A stretch of 64,000 bases of DNA from Carposina sasakii (taxonomy: Eukaryota; Arthropoda; Insecta; Lepidoptera; Carposinidae): contig CP053160.1 of assembly GCA_014607495.2 (NCBI GenBank), forward strand, positions 4,092,001 to 4,156,000. Direction: 5' to 3'. Below the pieces are notes generated by a model. That model was not told the DNA's origin and made no database searches. It was given only the letters and a program-made list of their open reading frames with translations. Positions 49,324 to 60,536 of this stretch are shown one piece after another. The number at the start of each line of letters is the position of its first letter. Within the stretch, counting starts at the first letter, position 1. The translations under genes were made by a program, and so were the position numbers.

Positions 49324-52300
49324 TTAATGCTCATATCCTGAAGGTAGGGCATTGACATGGGGGTTGTGGAATAAGGACTTCTGGCCATCACCCCATGGGA
49401 AACGCTGAAAAAATACAAGAAAATTATTAGGTTTTAAAACATATTGATACAACGGACATAATAGGGAATATGCATGTGATACAAATAACGGTAATTATTT
49501 TTATATTATGTAATCTCTATTCATTGAGATTTATGTACATACTAATATTTTTTTATTTACTGGCGTTTTTATATAAGAAAATAATTATTGAAAAGTGCAT
49601 TAAATAAGAGGGAAATTCAAATCTGCTCTTGAAACGCAATGCTTTTTTTTTCTTTACCTATTTTTAAGGGGTTTTGTCACGATTCGGCGGGAAAAGATGG
49701 AAAGGAGCGGTGTATTTTCAGGGTTCGAAATTTATCTGATAATTATCCTAGCTGATTTTCCATTTAAATTTTTGAAACTCTCTTTATTTAAATGATAATA
49801 TATTTATCCCAATGAGGGTGTAGGTTTTTTAGTATTATTAATTAAACAACAAAGAATAAATGTGAGAAATATACAATTAAATTCAGAATTTGTTTTTATG
49901 ATGTCAAACAAAAGTAAGAAAGTACCAAAAAAACAGAAATTCACACTTTTCTCGTCAGAGAAACGGTTTTTTGTTTAGTTTGAGGTCTAGCGCGTTTGGA
50001 TACGCAAATGACGTTCAGATACACATAAATAAATGAGATTATTTTAGTTTTTTATTTATAGTAGTTTAGTGTAGATTTAGTGTTGTTTAGGTATATTTAT
50101 CAAGATAATTATCACTTCGAACCCTGTGTAATTTTCTAGTGAAAATCAAAATTTATTTGTGAATGGCTTGCATGTGTCCGTAAAGTGATGTTTTCCGGTA
50201 GATAAGTTATATTTTGTTTACTTGTGATGTGAATCTAGTGCGTGTGCATGATTTTACATGCAGGTAAGCCAAGTAAAACTTTAGTCGGAATACAATCTCT
50301 TCATGGGCTCATGTTAGTTGTTTCTGCTATTGTTTTTGATCTTTACTAATTTTACACCCATTCTTGAGGATTTTACTGACGTGTCCATTCATCATCATCA
50401 ATATCATCCATCACAAATTCAGAAATCATTTACTAAAGACAATGGCTGTATGGGCATAGTTCCCCTTGCCTTTCCTTCGGGATAAACTATTTTTAAAAAA
50501 GGGGTTTTGTCACAGAGTGACTAAAACGCAATGAATGCTATTGGTCGAAATAATCATGAATGAAATGTGACGTCAAAGTCTGTGTCTAGTAGACACAGAC
50601 ACTGTCTACCAAACAATGTTTTAACATTTTGATCTTTCTCTTGTCAAATCAGTGAAACTAATAAATAATAATAATAGAGCTTTGGCTAGTGTATAGCTAT
50701 CGGAATGAAAAAATAATGTTGCCAAAAACGTAATTTAAAAGAGATGGTAAAATTCATTATCCGAGTTAAGTGACCCGATAGCTCAGTTGGTTAGAGTGAT
50801 ACTCAATACTCAATCATTTATTGCGAATGCGAGAAGTCGCGAGTTCAAATCTCACTCTGATGAAAAAAAAAATCATTTTCTTATTAATATTTTAAAATTA
50901 TTAATAAAGAAATAGAAAAAATTCCTCACCCGGGTGGGAATCGAACCCACGACCTCTGCATTCCGTGCCAGCGCTCTTACCACTGAGCCACCGGGTCAAT
51001 TACTCGGGTGACGAATTTTACCATCTCTTTTTGAAATTACATTATTGGAAACATTATTTTTCATCCCGATAGCTATACATAAGCCAAATCTCGGCAAACA
51101 AAGCAGAATCCCTCAGCACAATGTTTTAATGATGAAACGATCAACCATATCCTAACGGATTATATTGTGGAGAAGTGTTTTTATCATAGTCAAGATATTA
51201 TATATTATAAAATTATTAATATTATATATTATAAAATTATTAATATTATATATTATAAAATTATTAATATTTATATTATAAATATTATATAGCCTGTGCC
51301 AGTAAGGGTCAAGCAAGAGACACTGTTAACACGCCGCATTACACACAGTTACACACGTGGGTCGCATGTTAACAGTGTGTTGTGACCATTTTCTGTGTAT
51401 CTTTTTTAGAAAAGTTTTTCAAAACAAATGTTCGTATTGATAAAATGAGTATACAGAATAAAACCGGCCGGATTCACATTAGCTTCAATCTTCAATCCAC
51501 TTTTTTTCTAACCTAGCCCACTGCTCAATGACGACAGGTTGAATGCGAAATTAGATCGTGAGTAGCCAGCTTTACTTACTTAATGGATGTTTGATCACGG
51601 TGTTTGACTGTACAGACTTTGACATCACGAAAAGGGTGCCTAAATGGCAGTTGTTTAAAAACCGGTTTTAGCCCACTATTTATAACTACTTATTTTATAC
51701 TAAATATTATTATTGTATTTATGGTGCTAATATTTTTTTTAACACATATGTGTAAATAATCATTTAAAATCATAAAAAAATATGTGCATATTCCCCATTA
51801 TTATTAATAATAAATGATGTTACATTAACAACATCAATTATGATTCTTCCATCAGGTGATACATTATCTTATTTTTCAGGGTAAATTTTTACAACCAGTT
51901 ATACATAGAAAACCTATTTTAAAAAGAATTTTACAAATTATGCTTATGATCTTTAATCTATATGTTGTTTACCTTTGTGCGGACCCTCAGGTAGTCATAA
52001 GGTACAAATGGTGGTGGTTCATGGTGACCATTGACATGTCCAAGATAGGCATTTACCATTCCCAGACCTACAGCGGGCAGGGCCACGAAGAAAGATAATT
52101 TTTTCCACAGTTTGTAGCCACCTGAACAAAGAAATTATTAATTAGGACTACAAGCTGACTTCAAATTTTATGATCATCACTACACATTATAAAACAGTCG
52201 TTTTTACTGCTGTCTGTCCCTATGTATGCTTAGATCTTTCAAACTAGGGAACCGATTTTGATACGGTTTTTTTTAATAGATAGAGTGATTCACAAGGAAG

Positions 52301-52641
52301 GTATATAATGTATAACTAGGGACCCGTCCTGGCTTCGCACGGGAGTAATGCACTCTCACGCGGGCGAAGCCGTTGGCGGCCGCTAGTAGGTTATATTAGC
52401 CAAAACTATAAACTACTACATAGTGAAGAATATAATAAAATTAGAGATGGAAATGATTGTTTAGGTAACGCTAAGATATCCATAAAAAGGTTATGTGTGA
52501 TTACATAATTTCAGACAAGAAATAGAGTAACATTAAAAACCCATTCATACCTTGATGGCCTCCAGCAGTAGCTGAGTGCGAGGACGTACGAGCGTGGTTC
52601 CTAAGATAAGAAATCACCGCCTTTTGCAGGATCGTAGCCAT
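49324..52641 (-). CDS. COX6A: Cytochrome c oxidase subunit 6A, mitochondrial
   Basis: Three minus-strand exons, in transcript order 52641-52551, 52121-51973 and 49404-49324, join in frame into 106 residues and a TAA, the usual length for this family. Subunit 6A is a small nuclear-coded part of respiratory complex IV in the inner mitochondrial membrane and helps stabilise the dimer. The N-terminal 30 residues are basic and hydroxylated ([20 protein letters not shown]), as expected for an import presequence. Then come [20 protein letters not shown] with the single membrane helix (about 38-57), a His-rich HVNGHHE turn, [19 protein letters not shown], and the C-terminal [15 protein letters not shown]. 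All of these are conserved features of the subunit. The long intron 2 (49405-51972) contains the paired SINEs and an AT-rich tandem repeat. Confidence 0.95.
49720..50125 (+). repeat. Repeat shared with the element at 27866
   Basis: CAGGGTTCGAAATTTATCTG, then GATAATTATCCTAGCTGATT, AAATGATAATATATTTATCC and GTCTAGCGCGTTTGGATACG all recur in the same order at 27899-28340. The terminal GGCTATCTTTTTTG repeats of that copy are not evident here. Confidence 0.65.
50682..51089. repeat. Two tRNA-derived SINEs facing each other
   Basis: The left copy reads GACCCGATAGCTCAGTTGGT (A-box-like). The right copy, on the minus strand, reads GACCCGGTGGCTCAGTGGTA with a GTGGGTTCGATTCCCAC T-arm. Outside them AGAGATGGTAAAATTC and GTATAGCTATCGGAATGAAA-type arms are also mirrored. 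The unit forms an inverted repeat of about 400 bp. The anticodon arm is not tRNA-like, so these are not functional tRNA genes. Confidence 0.7.
51190..51290. repeat. AT-rich tandem repeat, about 34-bp period
   Basis: ATTATATATTATAAAATTAT followed by TAAT repeats about three times, with a shortened last unit. It is pure A and T apart from the edges and lies in COX6A intron 2. Confidence 0.7.
52318..52392 (+). repeat. Short GC-rich repeat tail
   Basis: GGCTTCGCACGGGAG and CACGCGGGCGAAGCC, then CCGCTAGTAGG, are the conserved 3' pieces of common lepidopteran repeats. Related GC-rich tails lie at 14290-14318 and 56150-56195. No gene is implied. Confidence 0.4.
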
Positions 52642-53573
52642 TTTCAATTGATTTTCCACTTTCCTTACAGATTTTTCGTAAAATGGTAATTTCGTTTCCT
52701 TTTTTTTTTCGATAACAAAATGTCACTGTCAGTCAGTTGTCACCTACGTCAAAGTCAAATCAACTTTTTTTACAATACCGACGGCAAATAAAACAATACT
52801 AGCATACAGCCAATGAAACTTTTGCTTATTTTATTTTGAACGAAACCATCTTATTCGTTTTTTTACGTTTTAAGTTTACCACAAAAACCTTTACCTATGA
52901 AACCCCCCTTTGAAGTCGAGTAATAAAAATATAAAAATCTTTGACATAAAAATTTTGCTTGCCGCTAACACTAACACAAAGAATATACTTACTCTCTAAG
53001 TCTAACATATTCTTGTTACATACAGAGGTACAGTTAGCATTTTTGCATATAATTCTTAGAGAAGGAGAAGGTTGACGTCAGCTAGCCATATACAAAATGC
53101 TGTTTCATTAGCTTAGCACTCACTCTCACTTTCGAACGAAACTGACACATCTAGTGACCCCGAAATTCATTAGGATACCTACTTAGGTGTACTTAGCTAA
53201 ATATTTATAGAAAAATTAAAAGCACCTAATATACTTAAATAAAACTTTTTATTGCAATATTCTTCACACACATTCTTCTAAAACACCTACTAGATACATG
53301 TACGAGTGGTCAGCTCAGGCCTCAGATATGACTACAAAAATTGTATTTAAAAAATTGCAAACCTTATATGTACTTATTTAGGTTCTGCTGAGATTCTTCA
53401 TAATGTTATGGAATGTTAGTAATATTTAGTTAGAGGTATGTTAGCGAATGGCTAGTGTTAGGTAGAAATCAAGCAAAATAATTCTATCCTACTGCAGGAG
53501 GTAGCTGCCATTAACGACTATAGATACAAATAATCAAGGGCACCTAATCCTATAGTATATATAATATATAGTA

Positions 53574-53951
53574 TACAGGGTGATTTTTGGTCGTCAACGT
53601 TCCCGAAAACTACGGAATCTCCTCATCATCACGATCATTTTTCTCCATGGAAGCATACCTGGGAAGTGTCTGGTTTCCAAAATATTAGGGTCCAAAGTTG
53701 AGTAAATAGACTGCGTTTTTCTGCATAAATGCACATAAACGCGCGTAGCAGGATTTTTTCACGAAAAATAATTAATATCTGTCTATAAAAAAACTAACAT
53801 AAACACTAGACACTATAAATTTCGCACGATCGAGGAATTTAAAATTTAAAAAAAAAAAAAATCCCAGCATTTTTTTTGGCATAAACTTACTTTATTTCAT
53901 GTATAGAATACGTACCCTTCGTTAAAGGTGGCCACAAAAAAACATCCTGTA
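53574..53951. mobile_element. MITE family B, complete copy
   Basis: It is nearly identical to the copy at 27012, from TACAGGGTGATTTTTGGTCG to GGCCACAAAAAAACATCCTGTA. It lies in the region upstream of COX6A and downstream of the kinase gene. Confidence 0.85.
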
Positions 53952-53956
53952 TATAT

Positions 53957-54408
53957 TAGGGGAAGATGGGGTAAGACGGTGTAGCGAGGTAAGACCCTGA
54001 CGGTGACCATACCAAAACAGGTGTAGAACGTTGCTAGAAAATTAATTTTAATGCCATCTGACGGTCCCCATCATGGAAAAGGTATAAAAGGGAGGTGGGA
54101 CTATGAACTGAGTCGTGTGGCAATCGTGAGGCCATGACGTCATGATAGGGGCAGAGCCTCAGGGCCAGTGTGTGTAACGCAGTAGCTGTAACCACACGCT
54201 TATGCAAGTAGTTTGGCTAGTCACTACAAGGTGGTTTCTATGTAAATGGACAGAGCTACAGTGTTAGGATGGTCACTTCACCCCCGCTCAGCGGCACACT
54301 ATTTTTGTAAGAAAATACTCAGCCGCTGCTCCTCTTTTATTTCTTCTCCATGGTCCCCATCTTACTACCTATATTAGGTACTTACGTACTAACCCCGCCT
54401 TCCCCTAG
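53957..54408. mobile_element. Inverted-repeat element with AGGGGAAG ends
   Basis: TTAGGGGAAGATGGGGTAAG at the left is mirrored by CTAACCCCGCCTTCCCCTA at the right, with a few mismatches. It is about 450 bp, GC-richer than the flanks, with no ORF. It starts about 5 bp after the preceding family B element. Confidence 0.6.
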
Positions 54409-54580
54409 CCTGTTATATTTGGCCACTATTAGGTATAAGTTACTACTTTTTAATGCCATCAGTACTCGGTTGCAGAAATGGTAATTAAATACAAAGAAAC
54501 TTTTAAAGTCCTCAAATATGTCTGTATACGATATATCTACCTATAGACTAAAGTTCATTTGTGCAACCGAGGTTATTTTA

Positions 54581-56093
54581 CTATACAAAAGTCGGTTGAT
54601 CGAAACTTGTGAATATTTGCTCGTCCATGAGTACACAGCTATCGGATGTGGGAGCTCCTTCTGGAAAGTGAGTTTCCAGTAGATCTTTCATCGATATCTG
54701 AAATATAAATGAATATAATTACAATAAAGTACCTAGATGCTTCTGCTTTATAATGCTATCAAGGAGGTATACCAGGAGCGAGCTGCAGGATTATCCTACC
54801 GTTTCCCGACCAGCTTCGATCTTCGGTCGACGACGACGACGACGACGCGTTTCGACCGTATTTATATTAGGAACCTATACATGCCAGCAAAGAAAGACGA
54901 TAGACAGATGATGATGATGATCTCCGACTGTATTTCGGCCAAGGCGACCAATTTCTACGAAGATTGGCCAGGTACGCAGGAGATATTATAGTGCACAAGT
55001 GTGTGCGCAAACACAGATGCACTCTCTATTCCGTTACTCTCATTGTCCGATGGGACGGAAAAGCCGACACGACCGGAGAGAGATCAGGCGCAGGACCAAC
55101 AGTTTTACGTGCTTTCCGAGGCACTAGCTAAGTGACAATTTGGCAACATTAAAATCTGTACATTAAATAAATTTATTGGTACAGGCCCGTGACTGGGATC
55201 GAACCTTACGCCTCCCGCTTGGAAGGTGTACGTCTTAACCACTGGGCTATCACCGCTTACGATAGACAGATAACGAGCGTAAGTAAGAATTGATCAAAAA
55301 GTAACATTTAACACCTTTACCTACTGATGCAGGGCTTCTACTAGACTACTACTATCTACTAGAATACATCCAGGTGCATCTCTTGAAACTAAAACCTACC
55401 TTCTTAGTTTTAACGTGTTCAAAATTGAAGCCCATGTAAAAAGCAGACTGCTGTAATTGCCTAAGGTTCCTCAGTCGGACCCTTGGGTCTCCATCCAGAA
55501 GGCGGAGGAGGAGTCCCCGAGCTGCGTTTGATAAAGTCTTCACGAAGTCCGGCAGCATGCCTGGTGGAGACTGTAGAATCATGTTACTGAAAAAAAAACT
55601 TCTAATTAATAGTTATACTCGTATGTACCTACATTCAGTACGTTACCTAACGCAAGCTGATGCGGGGCTTCACTAGAATAATTCATACACCAGCATATTG
55701 TCCTTTCGTGCATATTTTAGGAATCAGCTATGGAACTAGGTTCTTAGTAGTATAATGCTTTAGTAGTGATTCTAATAGGTACATAAATATTCACACACTA
55801 CATTAACCCAGTCCCACATGAAGATCCCTAAGGTCTTGTGTCGTGGGTACTAAGCAACGGTATATAAATACATAGATAAGTATAGAAACATCCATGACTC
55901 GGAAACAAACATCAATATTCATCATATCAATGTTTGCACCTACCGAGATTCGAACCCAGGATCTATGGCGTCGCAGGCAGGGTCACTACCTTACTAGACC
56001 AAGCGGCCGTCAAACATCTTACCTATCACTATTGTCTCCATTAATTTCATCTTCTGTGGTATTTGCTTTTTCATGTATAACAGGCGTTGGATA
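54581..56093 (-). CDS. Protein kinase C-terminal exons, S6KL/RSKR-like (partial)
   Basis: Three minus-strand exons, in transcript order 56093-56023, 55586-55400 and 54697-54581, join in frame and end with TAG. They code about 125 residues. The middle exon has the end of a protein kinase domain: a helix ALSNAARGLLLRLLDGDP-like segment (residues LSNAARGLLLRLLDGD) and the subdomain XI arginine in DPRVRLRNL, followed by AFYMGFNFEHV. That last part resembles the S6KL/RSKR group of AGC-type kinases, which is my preferred assignment from memory. The catalytic loop, DFG and APE motifs should lie in exons at higher coordinates. I did not find them before 64000. The SINE at 55785-56014 lies in the intron next to the 56023 donor. 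Confidence 0.65.
54916..55254 (-). mobile_element. tRNA-derived SINE G, copy 2
   Basis: It matches 11962-12298 along its whole length with few differences. On the minus strand the tRNA-like head includes AGCCCAGTGGTTAAGACG and GGTTCGATCCC. It lies in the last intron of the kinase gene. Confidence 0.7.
55785..56014 (-). mobile_element. tRNA-derived SINE D, reverse copy
   Basis: On the minus strand it reads GACGGCCGCTTGGTCTAGTA, then the B-box GGGTTCGAATC, then the body with GTTTGTTTCCGAGTCATGGA. It ends within about 10 bases of the donor of the kinase exon at 56023. Confidence 0.75.
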
Positions 56094-56729
56094 CTGTAAC
56101 AAAAAATATACGATATTTATATTTACGAGTAGACTAGCAGCCGCCCACGACTTCGTCCGCGTGAGGGGGCGTTGTACCCGTGCGAAGCCAGGCAGGTTGT
56201 TGTAATTAAATTTTAGATAGGTTAAATTTTTTGTACGTAAGTAAGAAGGTTATGTATTTTACGCGAACTGTGATAAAGCTAGGTATATAAGACTACAATA
56301 ATAGGTGCTTATATAAAATTATACGTAAGTATCTAATTGTACCTACTTATCTAATAAGATAGAAAGAGAACTGGCATATTATTCATATATATTAGATACT
56401 TATATTTGATATTCCTAAGCTATCTTTATTATTATATAGGTTAATTTAATCAATAGCTATTTTTATTAGTGAATCAGAAATATGTTCCAACATCCTGTAT
56501 AACCACAGAATACCTAGGCATAACTAACCCAAAGCAGGTACTTCACCTAGGTAGGTAGCAGAGTCTAAAAATAGTGGAGCAGGGTTTAATTGCCCATTGG
56601 AATTTACGGCGCAGCGTAATGATGCCAGTGATCAGGGTTCATCACGACGTGTTAAGGGCTCGTACACATGACGCGATAGTAGTCACGTTAAGACGTCAGG
56701 TCGATAGGATGCAGCAGCAGGCAACTTAC

Positions 56730-56852
56730 ACATTGTGCCAGAAATAGGTAAGTGATGATGACATACAATGCCGTAACTAGGGCGTTGCCACCGCTGCCCA
56801 GGAATAGGGCGTGGACTCTGAACGACTTTGGGGCGCGCAAGAATGGCCATAC
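56730..56852 (-). other. Candidate exon of an unidentified membrane protein
   Basis: A minus-strand open stretch of 123 bases has a pyrimidine-rich acceptor (CTGTTTCTGTGCCCAG) and a perfect GTAAGT donor. Its length is a multiple of three. It codes 41 residues, including APKSFRVHALFLGSGGN and a hydrophobic ALVTALYVIITYLFLA that could cross a membrane. I do not recognise the family and see no partner exon. It does not look like kinase sequence. Confidence 0.35.
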
Positions 56853-57138
56853 CTGGGCACAGAAACAGCTATTTACGGTACTGATGATCGACACTGATAA
56901 AATCGCTAGAGACGAGACGAACGGAGATGTTACATAGAAAAAAACTCGCCAAACACCGGCGGCCCCTTTATCCGCTGTCGCATGTCAGCCGAACCTTCAT
57001 CCGATCCCACACTATAGGAACTTATGCATCGAGTAGGATTAAAGTCCATCAAGTGCTAAATCTATGAAGAATTAAAGTTAAATCAAGTTACGTGCAGCAC
57101 ACACACACCGCACACATAGCCATCTTGCTTTTTTTACA

Positions 57139-57372
57139 GTTGACGGCCGATTGGTATAATTGGTAGTGGCCTTGCCTGCGACGCCATAGGTCCTGGGTTC
57201 GAATCCCGGTAGGTGCAAACATACATATGATGAATATCAATGTTTGTTTCCAGTCATGGATGTTTCTATACTTATCTATGTATTGATATACCGTTGATTA
57301 GTACCCACGACACAAGACCTTAGGGATCTTAATGTTAGACTAAGTAAATTTGTTGTGAAGTGTGTGGAAAAA
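57139..57372 (+). mobile_element. tRNA-derived SINE D, forward copy
   Basis: The head GACGGCCGATTGGTATAATT, then GGTAGTGG (A box) and GGGTTCGAATCCCGG (B box), is tRNA-like. The body has GATGAATATCAATGTTTGTT and CACAAGACCTTAGGGATCTT. It matches the reverse copy at 55785. Confidence 0.75.
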
Positions 57373-58156
57373 AAACATAAATAGCTGTCTATAATGTGCT
57401 AATTCTCGATGTTCTCGATTTACTTTTTAATCTGGTTTTAGCATTCGCTGCAAGTGGGAATTTTTTTTTTATAAAGAAGTCGCGATTAGTAAGCGAATGT
57501 GTGAAAATTCGCCTTATTACTGTTAAAGATAGGGATATTACAGCCAAGATGCCTGTTACGACTTACAAATCGGCCCAGTCGTGTTTTGTGCCGCATAAGA
57601 TACTTTAACTACAATATTATGTTACCTACTAAGGTACATATTTTATAAAGGTACCAATAACTTTATATATGTTTGTAAGACAATAATACTTATGAGATAA
57701 TCTTCGTTAGTCACTCATCGGTTATAAGACTTTGCATTGCGCCCAGCCTACATCTATGGTTATACCACATTAAACCCCAGTTTTTCGAACGCTAATCAAC
57801 TGTTAATTAAACTATCATTACCCGACTGCGCCAGAAGGAGGGTTATGTTTTTCGAGTTTGTGTGTATGTATGTAGTTATATTTCTTTGTCACGCGCAATC
57901 GTGTCATTAGATTCGTCTTTGTCGTGAGTGAGTTTTTTTTTCTTTATATAAATATGGATTTAACAGATGGTTATCCTGAATTGGTGTTGATTGGACTCTA
58001 AGAAACTAGCGGTAAATAGGCGGGAAACCTTCGTAGGTAGTTTTAGTTTTAAAATTTACCATAGTCACGATTCGACCAAATTACCGCACAAGTGAACATA
58101 GATTAGGTACCTACATACGTACGACCCTTTTATTGATAAAGGGTCTCGAGCTCGAA

Positions 58157-58483
58157 TCCTACTAATATTATAAACGCGAAAGTTTGTGAGTATGGATGGA
58201 TGGATGTTACTCTTGCACGTAAAAACGGCTGGAGCGATTTTAATTAAATGGTTTGGAGTTAGCTGACACCCTGGATTACACAGGGTACTTTTTATCCCGG
58301 GAAAATATTTCAAAATTGGTCAGAAGTGACACCATGTGGTCTTATCGGCCCTTGGTGCTCTGCCTACCCCGTAAGGGATAAAGGCGTGATTATGTATGTA
58401 TGTAAAATATTTTCATCCCGAATAATTTCGACATTTTGTTTTTTCTGCAGTCCACGCGGACAAAGTCGCGGGCGTCCACAGTT
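58157..58483 (+). repeat. Lep1-like repeat interrupted by retroposon F
   Basis: The Lep1-like copy starts CCTACTAATATTATAAACGC and ends GTCCACGCGG through GCGGGCGTCCACAG. It is split at 58311-58403 by a unit F copy. The split is flanked by AAAATATTT at 58302-58310 and again at 58404-58412, a 9-bp target duplication. Confidence 0.8.
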
Positions 58484-59309
58484 TGTACATAATCTAACAA
58501 GAGAAGATAGGTAAGTTCTCCGTTGATTCTCCAAGCAAGCTAGACTATCAGAGACTGACGGATTACCCATGGGCGGATTTAGGGGTGGGAGCTGGATTTT
58601 TGTGTAGGTACCTACTGTAGATGAAGATTCCAACCTTATAGGTTGAGGTTACTTTCCAAACTCTTAACATGAAAGCGAGATGGCACTATACACTGCTTCC
58701 ACGATGGAAACAATACTAGGGGAAAAGTGTACTAAATGATCCCTGTGGCGAGAGAGGTAAAAGATCTCCCTTTAATCCTGAATCTAAAAGTGCCCATGAT
58801 TATTTGGGAAAATCCCAAAGTATTACTATAACCAGCTTCAGATACGAATAAATAAATAAAAAATACTCGGAAACAAACATCGATATTCATCATATCAATG
58901 CTTGCACGAATGTCTCGAAGATTTGAACCTCCTCCGCCTAGTGTGTCTTCACAAAGTGTGGCTGTAACTGGCAGTGCTATCAAAAGTAACGGAGCAAGAA
59001 ATAACACTACCTACTCAACTGTTGGCAAATTGGTAGGTTATAGTTACTAGTTATTCCAACCGGCATTTTCAATAGTTGGACATTCTCTAAATCTAAATAA
59101 ATTAATAAATATGTTAAATTGTCCTTACGTGAAAGCTCTATATTAGGTTTAACAACCTAACTAGACGATGCTTTATACACTGACAGACAAACCTCCATGC
59201 ATGAATGACAAATCTCTACCTACCTACAATCGGCTACAATAAACGATAAACTGTGATACAGTTGTTGCACAACACGATACATAATTAAAGCACGAAAGCG
59301 CAAAGTCTA

Positions 59310-59570
59310 TACAGGGTGTAACAAAAAGGATATGTTAAGCGAAAAGCTATGTAAATATTAGCCCACTGTAGAGAACCTATCCACAAAATTTGAGACCCGA
59401 AATCACATGTTTATTTTTCCCGATAGTATGGAGAATTTTTAAATATCTCAGGAATTTTCATACAATCTTGAAAAATAAAAATGTGATTTCGAGTCTCAAA
59501 TTTTGGAAATAGGTTCTCTATATATTTACATAGCTTTTCGCTTAACATACCCTTTCTGTTACACCCTGTA
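59310..59570. mobile_element. MITE family A, complete copy
   Basis: It runs from TACAGGGTGTAACAAAAAGG to CTTTCTGTTACACCCTGTA, with the AAAGCTATGTAAAT and mirrored ATTTACATAGCTTT segments inside. Confidence 0.8.
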
Positions 59571-60331
59571 TAGCGGAGCTGTCGCTCGCAAGCAATGCAT
59601 CTGATCTGAAAATTTTTAAAATACTCAACATGAATGTCGGATCTCACAGGTTTACCTATAATATTACACAGGAGTGTAGAACCGTTAATGAGAAGATATA
59701 ATTCCTCTACTTAGTACAGAACGTCACCTAATCAAACAGCCTTTACAGAATGCATATCGTCGTCGACATTGATCTCCTTAACTCAGCAACAGAATTTAGT
59801 AATAGTCAACTGCTTTTAAGCGTAGATACGTCTTTTCCAATTCAAGCATTATTTCCGTACACAATTGTACAGACTTGCTGTTGTCGGTCCTTGCTTTAAA
59901 ATGACTCTACAATTCGACATTTCACTCGTATCTTTTTGCGTTGGTCGCTCTTCTTCGTGTCATAAAGTCAAGGTCCCCAAAGCACGTTTGATAGCCTGGT
60001 GGCACCGAAACTGACACGGTATCTTCTACAATGCAATCGGATGAATAACTTTTTAATTAGGTATCATTGTGTTTAATTTCGACACTTTCGCTTGGATTTG
60101 CAATATTTTGACGCGGAGAGGTCGCTACGTGAACTTTCAAGGATCATTGTCATCTGAAAGATGATGTTTATTGCATTAATATTGTTGGAGTTTTATTGTG
60201 GAGGAATACTTAATTGAGATTGGTACATAAGGGGAATAGGGACATGAATACCCTCGCATCTAGGGCTTTTGAAAATGTTATAATAATAATAATAATTTCA
60301 TTTATTTCAGACCTTAGGATCCAATGTTATG

Positions 60332-60536
60332 CACTAATATTATAAAGGCGAAAGTTTGTGAGTATGTGAGTGTGTATGTTACTTCTTCACGTCTAAACGG
60401 CTTGAGCGGTTTTAATAAAATTTTGCATGGAGTTAGCTGACACTCTGGATTAACACATAGGCTACTTTTTATCCCGGGATAATATATTTATCCCGGATAA
60501 TTTCGACATTTTGTTTTTTTCTGCAGTCACAGCTAG
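60332..60536 (+). repeat. Lep1-like repeat
   Basis: It begins CACTAATATTATAAAGGCGA and passes through CTACTTTTTATCCCGGGATA. It ends TTCTGCAGTCACAG then CTAG, lacking the GC-rich piece present at 4190-4215. Confidence 0.6.

Noticed and set aside
50769..50996. Possible tRNA genes
   Set aside because: The D-arm and T-arm are tRNA-like, but the anticodon stems do not pair and both copies have SINE bodies attached. They are tRNA-derived SINE heads.
57139..57215. Possible tRNA gene with A and B boxes
   Set aside because: The same head is joined to the same body at 55785 and 31994, and the acceptor stem does not close, so it is a SINE.
58732..59007. Minus-strand ORF starting with a signal-peptide-like run
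   Set aside because: It runs through a fragment of SINE D (GATATGATGAATATCGATG-type sequence), so the hydrophobic start is likely chance.
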